Positions 43,493 through 50,757 of a DNA stretch of 50,757 nucleotides are shown here, in pieces. Within the stretch, counting starts at the first letter, position 1. The number at the start of each line of letters is the position of its first letter. Both the position numbers and the translations under genes were made by a program. This DNA comes from an uncultured Collinsella sp. (GTDB lineage Bacteria; Actinomycetota; Coriobacteriia; Coriobacteriales; Coriobacteriaceae). The notes beneath the pieces were generated by a model, which saw nothing but the letters and a program-made list of their open reading frames with translations, made no database searches and was not told the DNA's origin. The stretch is taken from contig UQZM01000009.1 of NCBI GenBank assembly GCA_900545615.1, positions 1 through 50,757 of the forward strand, read 5' to 3'.

Positions 43493-44431
43493 ATGCTCGA
43501 TCAGGCTTATTCTCGTCGTCAGTTCCTCGGCCTCGCTGGTGGTCTTGCCAGCATCGTCGGTCTCGGTCTCGTTGGGTGCGGCGGCTCCGGCGCATCCGAT
43601 GCCGCCGACAAGGGTAGCGCCGCTGCTGCCGAGTCCGTCTCCGGCGAGGTGACCTACGACGGTGCCTCTTCGTTCCAGGCTCTCGTCGAGGCCGCTGCCG
43701 AGAAGTTCATGGACGCCAACCCCGATGTCTCCGTCTCCGGCTCGGGTAACGGTTCGGGCAAGGGCCTGACCGCTGTCGCCGCCGGCACCGTCACCATCGG
43801 CAACTCCGACGTCTTCGCCGAGACCAAGCTTGAGGCCGATCAAGTCAAGAACCTCGTCGACCACGAGGTCGCCGTCGTGGGCATGGGCCCCGTCGTCTCC
43901 AAGAACGTCAAGGTCGACGACCTGTCCCTCGAGCAGCTCAAGGGTATCTTCTCCGGTCAGATTACCAACTGGAAGGAGGTCGGCGGCGACGACGCCACCA
44001 TCGTCGTCCTCAACCGCAAGGCCGGCTCCGGTACCCGCGCCACCTTCGAGGCCGCCGTCTTTGGCGACGAGACCGTCGACTTTAAGGGCGACGCCGAGCT
44101 CGACAAGTCCGGCGACGTCCAGACTCAGATGGGCAGCACCGATAACGCCATCTCCTACCTCGACTTCTCGCACTTCGATGACTCCAAGTTCAACGCCATC
44201 AAGGTCGAGGGCGTGGAGCCCAAGAGCGCAAACGTCACCGACGACTCCTTCAAGATCTGGGCTACCGAGCACATGTACTGCTCCAAGGACGCCGACGAGG
44301 CCACCAAGGCCTTCCTAGAGTTCATGCTTTCCGACGACGTCCAGGGCAAGCTCGTCGAGGAGCAGGGCTTCATCCCCGTCTCTGCCATGAAGGTCGTCAA
44401 GGACGCCAGCGGCAAGGTCTCTGCTAAATAA
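43493..44431 (+). CDS. pstS: Phosphate ABC transporter substrate-binding lipoprotein
   Basis: A 312-residue PstS. The N-terminus has SRRQFLGL, a twin-arginine-like motif, followed by a hydrophobic run and lipobox LVGC, so it may be a Tat-exported lipoprotein. Phosphate-binding loops are visible as GASSFQ, NGSGKGLTAV and RKAGSGTRATFE. It captures phosphate outside the membrane for PstCAB. AAAGGAAG precedes ATG 43493. It heads a four-gene operon (24 bp to pstC). I saw no clear Pho box. phoU is absent at the operon end. Confidence 0.95.
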   Translation: MLDQAYSRRQFLGLAGGLASIVGLGLVGCGGSGASDAADKGSAAAAESVSGEVTYDGASSFQALVEAAAEKFMDANPDVSVSGSGNGSGKGLTAVAAGTVTIGNSDVFAETKLEADQVKNLVDHEVAVVGMGPVVSKNVKVDDLSLEQLKGIFSGQITNWKEVGGDDATIVVLNRKAGSGTRATFEAAVFGDETVDFKGDAELDKSGDVQTQMGSTDNAISYLDFSHFDDSKFNAIKVEGVEPKSANVTDDSFKIWATEHMYCSKDADEATKAFLEFMLSDDVQGKLVEEQGFIPVSAMKVVKDASGKVSAK

Positions 44432-44455
44432 GTAATCGCCCCGGAAAGGTTTGCA

Positions 44456-45364
44456 ATGGCAAAACAGCTGCCAAAGCGCGACCTTGAGAACGTGGGCCTG
44501 GGCGTCACGGGCGCGTGCGTAGCGCTCGTGACGCTTGTCGTTGCCGCGCTCATCTTTATGGTCGCCCAAAAGGGCCTCTCGGCTTTTGTCAAGGACGGCG
44601 TCTCGGTCGTCGAGTTTTTCACCGGCACCAAGTGGGACCTGGCCAACACAGCCGAAAACGGCCTGCCCTATACCGGCGCCCTGCCCCTGATCGTCACCTC
44701 GTTTGCGGTCATGGTGCTCTCCACGCTTATCGCGCTGCCCATCGCCATCGGCTCTGCCATCTTTGCGGTCGAGATTAGCCCTAAGTTTGGCTCTAAGATC
44801 TTTCAGCCGCTCATTGAGCTTTTGACCGGCATCCCCTCGGTCGTCTTTGGCCTGATCGGTTTTCACGTGGTCGTCGGTCTTATGAAGAGCGTTTTCCACG
44901 TGAGCACGGGCCTGGGCATCTTGCCCGGCGCCATCGTGCTGGCCGTCATGATCCTGCCGACCATGACCACGCTTTCGGTCGATGGCCTGCGCGCCGTGCC
45001 CGACGGCTACCGCCAGGGCTCGCTCGCGCTGGGCTACACCCGCTGGCAGACCATCTGGCACGTGGTGCTCAAGTCCGCCATGCCGTCGCTCATGACCGCG
45101 GTTATCTTGGGCATGACCCGCGCCTTTGGCGAGACGCTCGCCGTGCGCATGGTCATCGGCGGCATCGAGGCCATGCCGACGTCGCTGCTGTCGCCGGCTT
45201 CGACCATCACCACCACGCTCACCACGTCCATGGCAGTCTATGCCGAGGGCTCGGCCCAAGACGATGTTCTGTGGGCGCTCGGCCTGCTGCTGATGGGCAT
45301 GAGTCTCATCTTCATCCTGATCATCCACCTTATCGGCCGCAAGGGGGCGAAGGCTCGTGGCTAG
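44456..45364 (+). CDS. pstC: Phosphate ABC transporter permease PstC
   Basis: A 302-residue permease with six predicted membrane helices. The ABC-permease EAA-like loop is GYRQGSLALGYTRWQTIWHV, contacting PstB; TGIPSVVFGLIGF is a PstC signature. It forms the channel with PstA. GAAAGG precedes ATG 44456. The last eight bases overlap the pstA start, so translation is coupled. Confidence 0.94.
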   Translation: MAKQLPKRDLENVGLGVTGACVALVTLVVAALIFMVAQKGLSAFVKDGVSVVEFFTGTKWDLANTAENGLPYTGALPLIVTSFAVMVLSTLIALPIAIGSAIFAVEISPKFGSKIFQPLIELLTGIPSVVFGLIGFHVVVGLMKSVFHVSTGLGILPGAIVLAVMILPTMTTLSVDGLRAVPDGYRQGSLALGYTRWQTIWHVVLKSAMPSLMTAVILGMTRAFGETLAVRMVIGGIEAMPTSLLSPASTITTTLTTSMAVYAEGSAQDDVLWALGLLLMGMSLIFILIIHLIGRKGAKARG

Positions 45365-46279
45365 CACGCGTATCCACATCGACGAGGCGAGGCTCGGGCG
45401 TGTCCAAAAGCAGGACCGCTTCGCCACGGGCGTGTTGACGGCGATCGTCGCCATCGTCATGCTCATCGTCGTCTCCATGGTGGCCTATATCCTGTTCGAG
45501 GGCATCTCGACGCTGTTCCAGCCGGGCTTTCTCACGGAGCCGTCGCGCGCCAACGGAACGCAGGGCGGCGTGCTCTACCAGCTGTTCGACTCGTTCTACC
45601 TGCTGCTGATCACTCTGGTCATCTCGGTGCCCATCAGTCTGGGCGGCGCGGTCTTTCTGGTTGAGTACGCGCCGAATGGGCCCATCCGCGACATCGCCTC
45701 CACCGCCATCGAGACGCTGTCCTCGCTGCCCTCCATCGTTGTCGGCATGTTCGGTTTCCTGGTGTTCTCGGTGCAGCTGGGCTGGAAGTATTCCATCATC
45801 TCCGGCGCCGTCGCACTCACCATGTTCAACATCCCCATCCTAGTGCGCGTGATTCAGCAAGCGCTCGAGGACGTGCCACAGGCCCAGCGCGATGCGTGCC
45901 TGGCCATGGGCCTCACTCGCTGGGAAGCCACGCTGCACATTCTGATTCCCGAGGCCATGCCCGCCATCGTGACCGGCATCGTGCTTTCGGCCGGCCGCGT
46001 CTTTGGCGAGGCCGCGGCGCTGCTCTTTACCTCGGGCATGAGCTCGCCGGTGCGTCTGAACTTCTTGAGCTTTAACCTGTCGAGCCCCACCTGCGCCTGG
46101 AACGTGTTCCGCCCCGGCGAGTCGCTCGCCGTGCATATCTACAAGATCTATGGCGAGGGCAGCCCCGAGGCCCAGCAGATCGTCTGGGGCACCGCTGCAC
46201 TGCTGATGATTTGCGTGTTGCTGTTTAACGTAATCGCCCGTATCGTGGGCAAGCAACTGGCAAGGAAGATGACGGCCGA

Positions 46280-46283
<4 letters not shown>
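45357..46283 (+). CDS. pstA: Phosphate ABC transporter permease PstA
   Basis: A 308-residue permease with six predicted membrane helices. SSLPSIVVGMFGF and the EAA-like loop AQRDACLAMGLTRWEATLH are typical. It starts at GTG 45357 inside the end of pstC, and its stop overlaps the pstB start as ATGA (46280-46283). It pairs with PstC to move phosphate inwards. Confidence 0.94.
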
Positions 46284-47152
<869 letters not shown>

Positions 47153-47207
47153 TCCGGGACATGCTTGAGGCCCGCGGCGGCCACGGTTGCCGCGGGACTG
47201 ATTGGAG

Positions 47208-47246
47208 AGGCGGGTCATCTCTTTTGCGAGATGGCCCGCCTTTTGC
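47208..47246 (+). terminator. Terminator of pstSCAB
   Basis: AGGCGGGTCATCTC pairs with GAGATGGCCCGCCT (14 bp, one wobble), followed by TTTGCTC. It ends the pst operon 55 bp after pstB. Confidence 0.88.
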
Positions 47247-47261
47247 TCTGCGACCGAAATG

Positions 47262-47296
47262 ACCACCACAAAGGGGACAGGCACCTTCGTGGTGGT
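47262..47296. repeat. ACCACCAC hairpin with GGGGACAGG loop
   Basis: ACCACCACAAAGG pairs with CCTTCGTGGTGGT (12 of 13) over a nine-base loop that carries GGGACAG-type sequence like other palindromes in the window. It lies 60 bp upstream of the ABC-F gene. Confidence 0.55.
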
Positions 47297-47356
47297 TTGG
47301 GGTGGGGCTCGCTGCTATCATGGACAACGTTGTATTTCTACGAAGGAGCAGGGCAT

Positions 47357-49216
47357 ATGGCGATTCTTTTGGGATGCGATTCCGTCAGCCTAGAGTTTCC
47401 CACCAAGCATATTTTCGATAGCGTGACGCTCGGCGTGGACGAGGGCGACCGTATTGGTATCGTCGGTAAAAACGGCGACGGCAAGTCGACGCTGCTGAGT
47501 GTGCTCGCCGGCACGCTGGAGCCCGACGATGGCCGCGTGACGCATCGCCGCGACACCACGATCGGATTGCTCGGCCAAAAGGACAACCTGGCCGATGCCG
47601 ACACCGTGCATCATGCCGTCGTGGGCGATACGCCCGAGTATGAGTGGGCCTCGAGCCCACGTACGCGTCAGATCCTCGCTGGCCTTATTAGCGATGTGCC
47701 TTGGGAGGGCACGGTGGGCGAGCTTTCGGGCGGCCAGCGCCGTCGCGTGGACCTCGCGCGCCTGCTGATCGGCGACTATGACGTGCTTATGCTTGACGAG
47801 CCCACCAACCACCTGGACATGCGCACCATCAACTGGCTCGCGCGCCACTTAAAGGCCCGCTGGCAGCGCGGTCAGGGCGCGATGCTCGTGGTCACGCACG
47901 ACCGCTGGTTCTTGGACGAGGTCTGCACCAGTATGTGGGAGGTCCATGACGGCCAGGTCGATCCCTTCGAGGGCGGCTATTCGGCATACATCCTGCAGCG
48001 CGTAGAGCGCGACCGCATGGCCGCGGTTACCGAGGAGCGCCGTCGCAACATGGCGCGCAAGGAGCTCGCGTGGCTAAGCCGCGGCGCCCAGGCGCGCTCC
48101 ACCAAGCCCAAGTTTCGCGTGGATGCCGCTCGCGAGCTCATCGCCGACGTACCGCCCGTGCGCGACGAGCTGGAGCTCAAGCGCCTCGCCGTGAGCCGCC
48201 TGGGCAAGCAGGTCATCGACGTGGTCGACGTGGACGCCGGCTATGCGGATACCGATGGCGCGCCCAAGCAGGTACTTTCCGACGTGACCTGGCTCATCGG
48301 AGCGGGCGACCGCTATGGACTTTTGGGCGAGAACGGCGCTGGCAAGTCGACGCTGCTCGACGTGATTCAGGGCAAGATTGAGCCCACGCGCGGCCGCGTG
48401 AAGATTGGCCAGACGGTGCGCTTTGGCGTGCTGTCGCAGCAGCTCGAGGAGCTCGAGCCCTACATGGGCGACACGATCCGCGAGGTTCTCGGCAACTATA
48501 AGAAGTACTACGTCATCGACGGCAAGGAGACTTCGCCCGAGAAGCTCTGCGAACGCCTGGGCTTTACGACCCAGCAGCTCTGGAGCCGCATCGGCGATCT
48601 TTCGGGCGGCCAGCGCCGTCGCCTGTCGCTGTTGCTGACGATCCTGGACGAGCCCAACGTGCTTATCCTGGACGAGCCCGGTAACGACCTGGATACCGAC
48701 ATGCTCGCGATTGTCGAGGATTTGCTGGACGGTTGGCCCGGCACGCTGATCCTGGTGACGCACGACCGCTTCTTGATGGAGCGCGTGACCGACCAGCAGT
48801 GGGCGCTGCTCGACGGCCACCTGACGCATATGCCCGGTGGCGTGGACCAGTACCTGCGCCTGTGCAACGCTACCGCCGAGGGCGAGCCCGTGGGCGCGCC
48901 GAGCGCCAAGACCGGCACGTTCGACACCGGTGCCGCGGCAGCTGCGGCCGAAAAGCCCAAGTCGAGCGGTCAGCCCAACGGCCTGTCCAACGCCGAGCGC
49001 CAGAAGCTCCGCCGCGAGGTGAGTTCGCTCGAGCGCAAGATGGAGACGCAGCGCACCCGCGTTGAGGAGGCCGAGGCAGCAATGGCCCAAGTCGATCCCA
49101 CCAACTACACGGCGCTCGGCGAGCAGCAGGCAAAGATCGACGAGGCTCACGCTGCCATGGACGAGCTGGAGATGGCGTGGCTCGAGGCGAGCGAAAAGCT
49201 CGAGGGCGAGGAGTAG
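47357..49216 (+). CDS. ABC-F family ATPase, Uup-like
   Basis: A 619-residue soluble protein with two ABC cassettes: Walker A GKNGDGKST and GENGAGKST, signatures LSGGQRRRVD and LSGGQRRRLS, Walker B MLDEPTNHLD and ILDEPGNDLD. A linker helix region joins them (about 240-310). The C-terminal 75 residues are a charged coiled coil (SSLERKMETQRTRVEEAEAA), as in Uup. ABC-F proteins act on ribosomes, helping translation or protecting from antibiotics. No membrane partner exists. AAGGAG at 47343 fixes ATG 47357. Six bases separate it from the following HAD gene. Resistance role cannot be told from sequence. Confidence 0.92.
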   Translation: MAILLGCDSVSLEFPTKHIFDSVTLGVDEGDRIGIVGKNGDGKSTLLSVLAGTLEPDDGRVTHRRDTTIGLLGQKDNLADADTVHHAVVGDTPEYEWASSPRTRQILAGLISDVPWEGTVGELSGGQRRRVDLARLLIGDYDVLMLDEPTNHLDMRTINWLARHLKARWQRGQGAMLVVTHDRWFLDEVCTSMWEVHDGQVDPFEGGYSAYILQRVERDRMAAVTEERRRNMARKELAWLSRGAQARSTKPKFRVDAARELIADVPPVRDELELKRLAVSRLGKQVIDVVDVDAGYADTDGAPKQVLSDVTWLIGAGDRYGLLGENGAGKSTLLDVIQGKIEPTRGRVKIGQTVRFGVLSQQLEELEPYMGDTIREVLGNYKKYYVIDGKETSPEKLCERLGFTTQQLWSRIGDLSGGQRRRLSLLLTILDEPNVLILDEPGNDLDTDMLAIVEDLLDGWPGTLILVTHDRFLMERVTDQQWALLDGHLTHMPGGVDQYLRLCNATAEGEPVGAPSAKTGTFDTGAAAAAAEKPKSSGQPNGLSNAERQKLRREVSSLERKMETQRTRVEEAEAAMAQVDPTNYTALGEQQAKIDEAHAAMDELEMAWLEASEKLEGEE

Positions 49217-49222
49217 GCGAGA

Positions 49223-49993
49223 ATGATCAAAGCCGCGTTTTTCGATATCGACGGCACGCTGCTGAGCTTTAAGACCCACCGGATTCCGGCGTCGGCGCAG
49301 CAGGTGCTCGACAGCTTTCACGAGCAGGGGATTGCGTGCGTGATCGCCACGGGCCGTCCGACCTACCAGATGCCGGACTGGCTGTTCAATTTGGGTTGGG
49401 ATGCGTACATTACGCTTTCGGGCCAGCACTGCTTTGATGCTGAGGGCGTCTACCGTAGCTGCCCGATTGACCCGGACGACGTTGCGGTGATTGTGGACCA
49501 GGTGGTGCAGGGGCGCTACGACTCGCTGTGTATGCAGGGTGAGAACTCGTTTGTGAACCGCCTGTCCGAGCGCGTGGTGACGGCCGGCAGCAATGCGGGA
49601 ATCGTCTACCACGAGGAGCCGTTTGAGCACGCCTTTGACGCGCCAGTCTACCAGTTTTGCGCCTTTGTTGATCCGGCCGACGAATATATCGTGACCGACG
49701 CCGTGTCGCATTCGCTCACCACGCGCTGGTGCGACCTGTTCTGCGACATTATTCCCGCTAACGGCGGCAAGGACCTGGGCGTGGCGGCGACGCTCGAGCG
49801 GCTTGGTATCGACGCGAGCGAGGCGATTGCCTTTGGCGACGGCGAGAACGACCTGTCGATGTTTGCCGCCGTGGGCACGAGCGTGGCCATGGGCAACGCA
49901 CAGGACGCGGTGAAAGCTGCGGCGACCTATGTGACGACTGCCGTGGACGACGACGGCATCTACAACGCTGCGAAGCACTTTGGATTGATGTAA
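49223..49993 (+). CDS. Cof-type HAD-IIB phosphatase
   Basis: A 256-residue HAD-IIB hydrolase. Motif I is FFDIDGTLLS, motif II lies in VIATGRPTYQ, motif III is the Lys of NGGKDLGV and motif IV is FGDGENDLSMF. The C2 cap (about residues 85-185) is typical of Cof/YbjI proteins that dephosphorylate sugar phosphates or cofactor precursors. It starts six bases after the ABC-F gene and is likely cotranscribed. A GGGGAC-type terminator follows. Confidence 0.92.
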   Translation: MIKAAFFDIDGTLLSFKTHRIPASAQQVLDSFHEQGIACVIATGRPTYQMPDWLFNLGWDAYITLSGQHCFDAEGVYRSCPIDPDDVAVIVDQVVQGRYDSLCMQGENSFVNRLSERVVTAGSNAGIVYHEEPFEHAFDAPVYQFCAFVDPADEYIVTDAVSHSLTTRWCDLFCDIIPANGGKDLGVAATLERLGIDASEAIAFGDGENDLSMFAAVGTSVAMGNAQDAVKAAATYVTTAVDDDGIYNAAKHFGLM

Positions 49994-50015
49994 CTGCGGG
50001 CCGGCACCTGGCACC

Positions 50016-50052
50016 TGGGGACACTCCTTGCGGGGCGTCCCCATTTTGTTTT
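50016..50052 (+). terminator. Terminator of the ABC-F/HAD unit
   Basis: TGGGGAC pairs with GTCCCCA over a 14-base loop, followed by TTTTGTTTTC. The arm again carries the GGGGAC motif found in other palindromes of the window. Confidence 0.75.
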
Positions 50053-50073
50053 CGTCTCGCACGTTTTGTGAAA

Positions 50074-50156
50074 CACGGCTAACTTTTAGGCAAAGTAGTA
50101 AGACATGGGCAACTTTTGCGGTAAAGTTAGCCGTGGAAAGTATCCAAAGGCTAACT
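50074..50156 (+). promoter_or_regulatory. Operator region of the DtxR/MntR-type regulator
   Basis: CACGGCTAACTTT (50074-50086) and AAAGTTAGCCGTG (50123-50135) form a perfect 13-bp inverted repeat 36 bases apart. A third GGCTAAC lies at 50149-50155, 25 bp before the start. GGCTAAC/GTTAGCC resembles half-sites of DtxR-family operators, which suggests metal-dependent autoregulation or looping. Confidence 0.65.
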
Positions 50157-50180
50157 AGCAATCATCGCGAAAGGCGGCCC

Positions 50181-50570
50181 ATGGCCCTACGTGAATCCGG
50201 AGAAGACTATCTCGAATCTATTTATGTGCTCTCGGAGCGCCAAGGCATCGTTCGATCAATTGACGTTGCCGAATACCTGGGCGTAACCAAAGCAAGCGTC
50301 TCTAAAGCCATGGCGGCCTTGGAGAGCACCGGCTACGTGGAGATGGGCAAACGCGATGTGCATCTGACGGAACGCGGTCTTGAGGTTGCCCGTCAAATGT
50401 GGGAGCGCCATTGCTTTTTTGTGGGGCTGCTAGAGGATGCAGGTGTAGCGCCCGATGTTGCCTCGCAAGAGGGTTGCCACATGGAGCATTGCTTGAGTGA
50501 GGAGAGCTTTGAGAAGCTGAGGTCGATGCTGGGGCGGGAAGATGTGGCGGGCCCAGCAACGGAAGCCTAA
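50181..50570 (+). CDS. DtxR/MntR family metal-dependent regulator
   Basis: A 129-residue regulator, close in length to MntR. Residues 8-65 are a winged helix (VAEYLGVTKASVSKAMAALESTG). Metal ligands seem conserved: Asp9 and Glu12 (EDYLESIY), a His in MWERHCFF, and Glu, His, Glu, His in QEGCHMEHCLSEE. It lacks the SH3-like domain of DtxR/IdeR. It should repress metal-uptake genes when Mn or Fe is abundant. ATG 50181 follows GAAAGG. Its promoter contains GGCTAAC half-sites. No transporter is seen before the window edge. Confidence 0.9.
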   Translation: MALRESGEDYLESIYVLSERQGIVRSIDVAEYLGVTKASVSKAMAALESTGYVEMGKRDVHLTERGLEVARQMWERHCFFVGLLEDAGVAPDVASQEGCHMEHCLSEESFEKLRSMLGREDVAGPATEA

Positions 50571-50757
50571 TTGATCCCCAGTAGCGCGGAGTTCGCGCAA
50601 AGCGCGAGCCAGCGACCGGGACCAGTAGCCCCACCAACTAAGTTCAATTCAGACAAGGAACCCCGCCAGCAAGCGATGCCCAAGAACCGCCAGCAACGTC
50701 ACCGCAGGCCGGGGTCGGGCTTGGTTTTGAAAACATTCCGCAGACCAGAAGTGCCCC
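50571..50757. other. Window end, no supported gene
   Basis: No coding region, tRNA or clear terminator could be supported in these 187 bases. Confidence 0.5.

Noticed and set aside
48074..50161. Long minus-strand open frame (about 695 codons)
   Set aside because: It is antisense to the ABC-F and HAD genes, which have full motifs. Such frames are expected from GC-rich codon bias.

Overview
The window looks like chromosome from a high-GC anaerobic gut actinobacterium of the class Coriobacteriia, probably Collinsella. This is inferred from base composition, strong AAGGAGG-type ribosome sites, an arginine deiminase cluster, a class III fructose-bisphosphatase, DegV paralogues and surface proteins with InlB-type repeats. 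No rRNA, tRNA, CRISPR array, integrase or transposase gene was seen.

Layout. 1-6.7 kb: a lipoprotein, a folate C1 pair (fchA-folD), a C69 dipeptidase, and a small helical protein with a UbiB-like kinase. 6.8-11.9 kb: a cobalamin riboswitch followed by two surface proteins with transcobalamin-like (DUF4430) domains, the larger also carrying a PQQ-like beta-propeller; this reads as a B12-controlled surface module. 12-22.4 kb: two GtrA membrane proteins, class III FBPase, DegV, a TIM-barrel protein, a 56-residue membrane peptide, an RsmB-type methyltransferase, MetRS, a DUF3267 membrane protein and QueH. 22.5-28.5 kb: a lower-GC arginine deiminase region with two divergent arcA genes, an arcD-like transporter, arcB and an XRE/S24-type regulator whose peptidase dyad is lost; no carbamate kinase is present. 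28.5-34.5 kb: queA, a tail-anchored coiled-coil protein, an SDR and tgt. With queH this gives three late queuosine genes in one window.

34.7-40 kb: a LOG-family gene whose last 130 bp recur 4.3 kb downstream at about 91% identity. Between the copies lie a DinJ/YafQ toxin-antitoxin pair and a 1003-residue protein joining a TOTE-type archaeo-eukaryotic primase, an SF2 helicase and a degenerate PLD-like tail. This is the best candidate for an acquired conflict or defence island. 40-50.8 kb: DegV, HAD, PepV-like peptidase, pstSCAB, an ABC-F protein, a Cof-type HAD and a DtxR/MntR regulator preceded by GGCTAAC half-sites.

The intergenic DNA is unusually structured. A palindrome of exactly 67 bp occurs four times with covarying inner stems. 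A larger folded element begins directly after the stop codons of two unrelated genes and has compensatory changes in two stems. Several further perfect hairpins share GGGAC-type cores. Coordinates, motifs and repeat comparisons were read by eye; family names rest on motif recognition, not on database searches.
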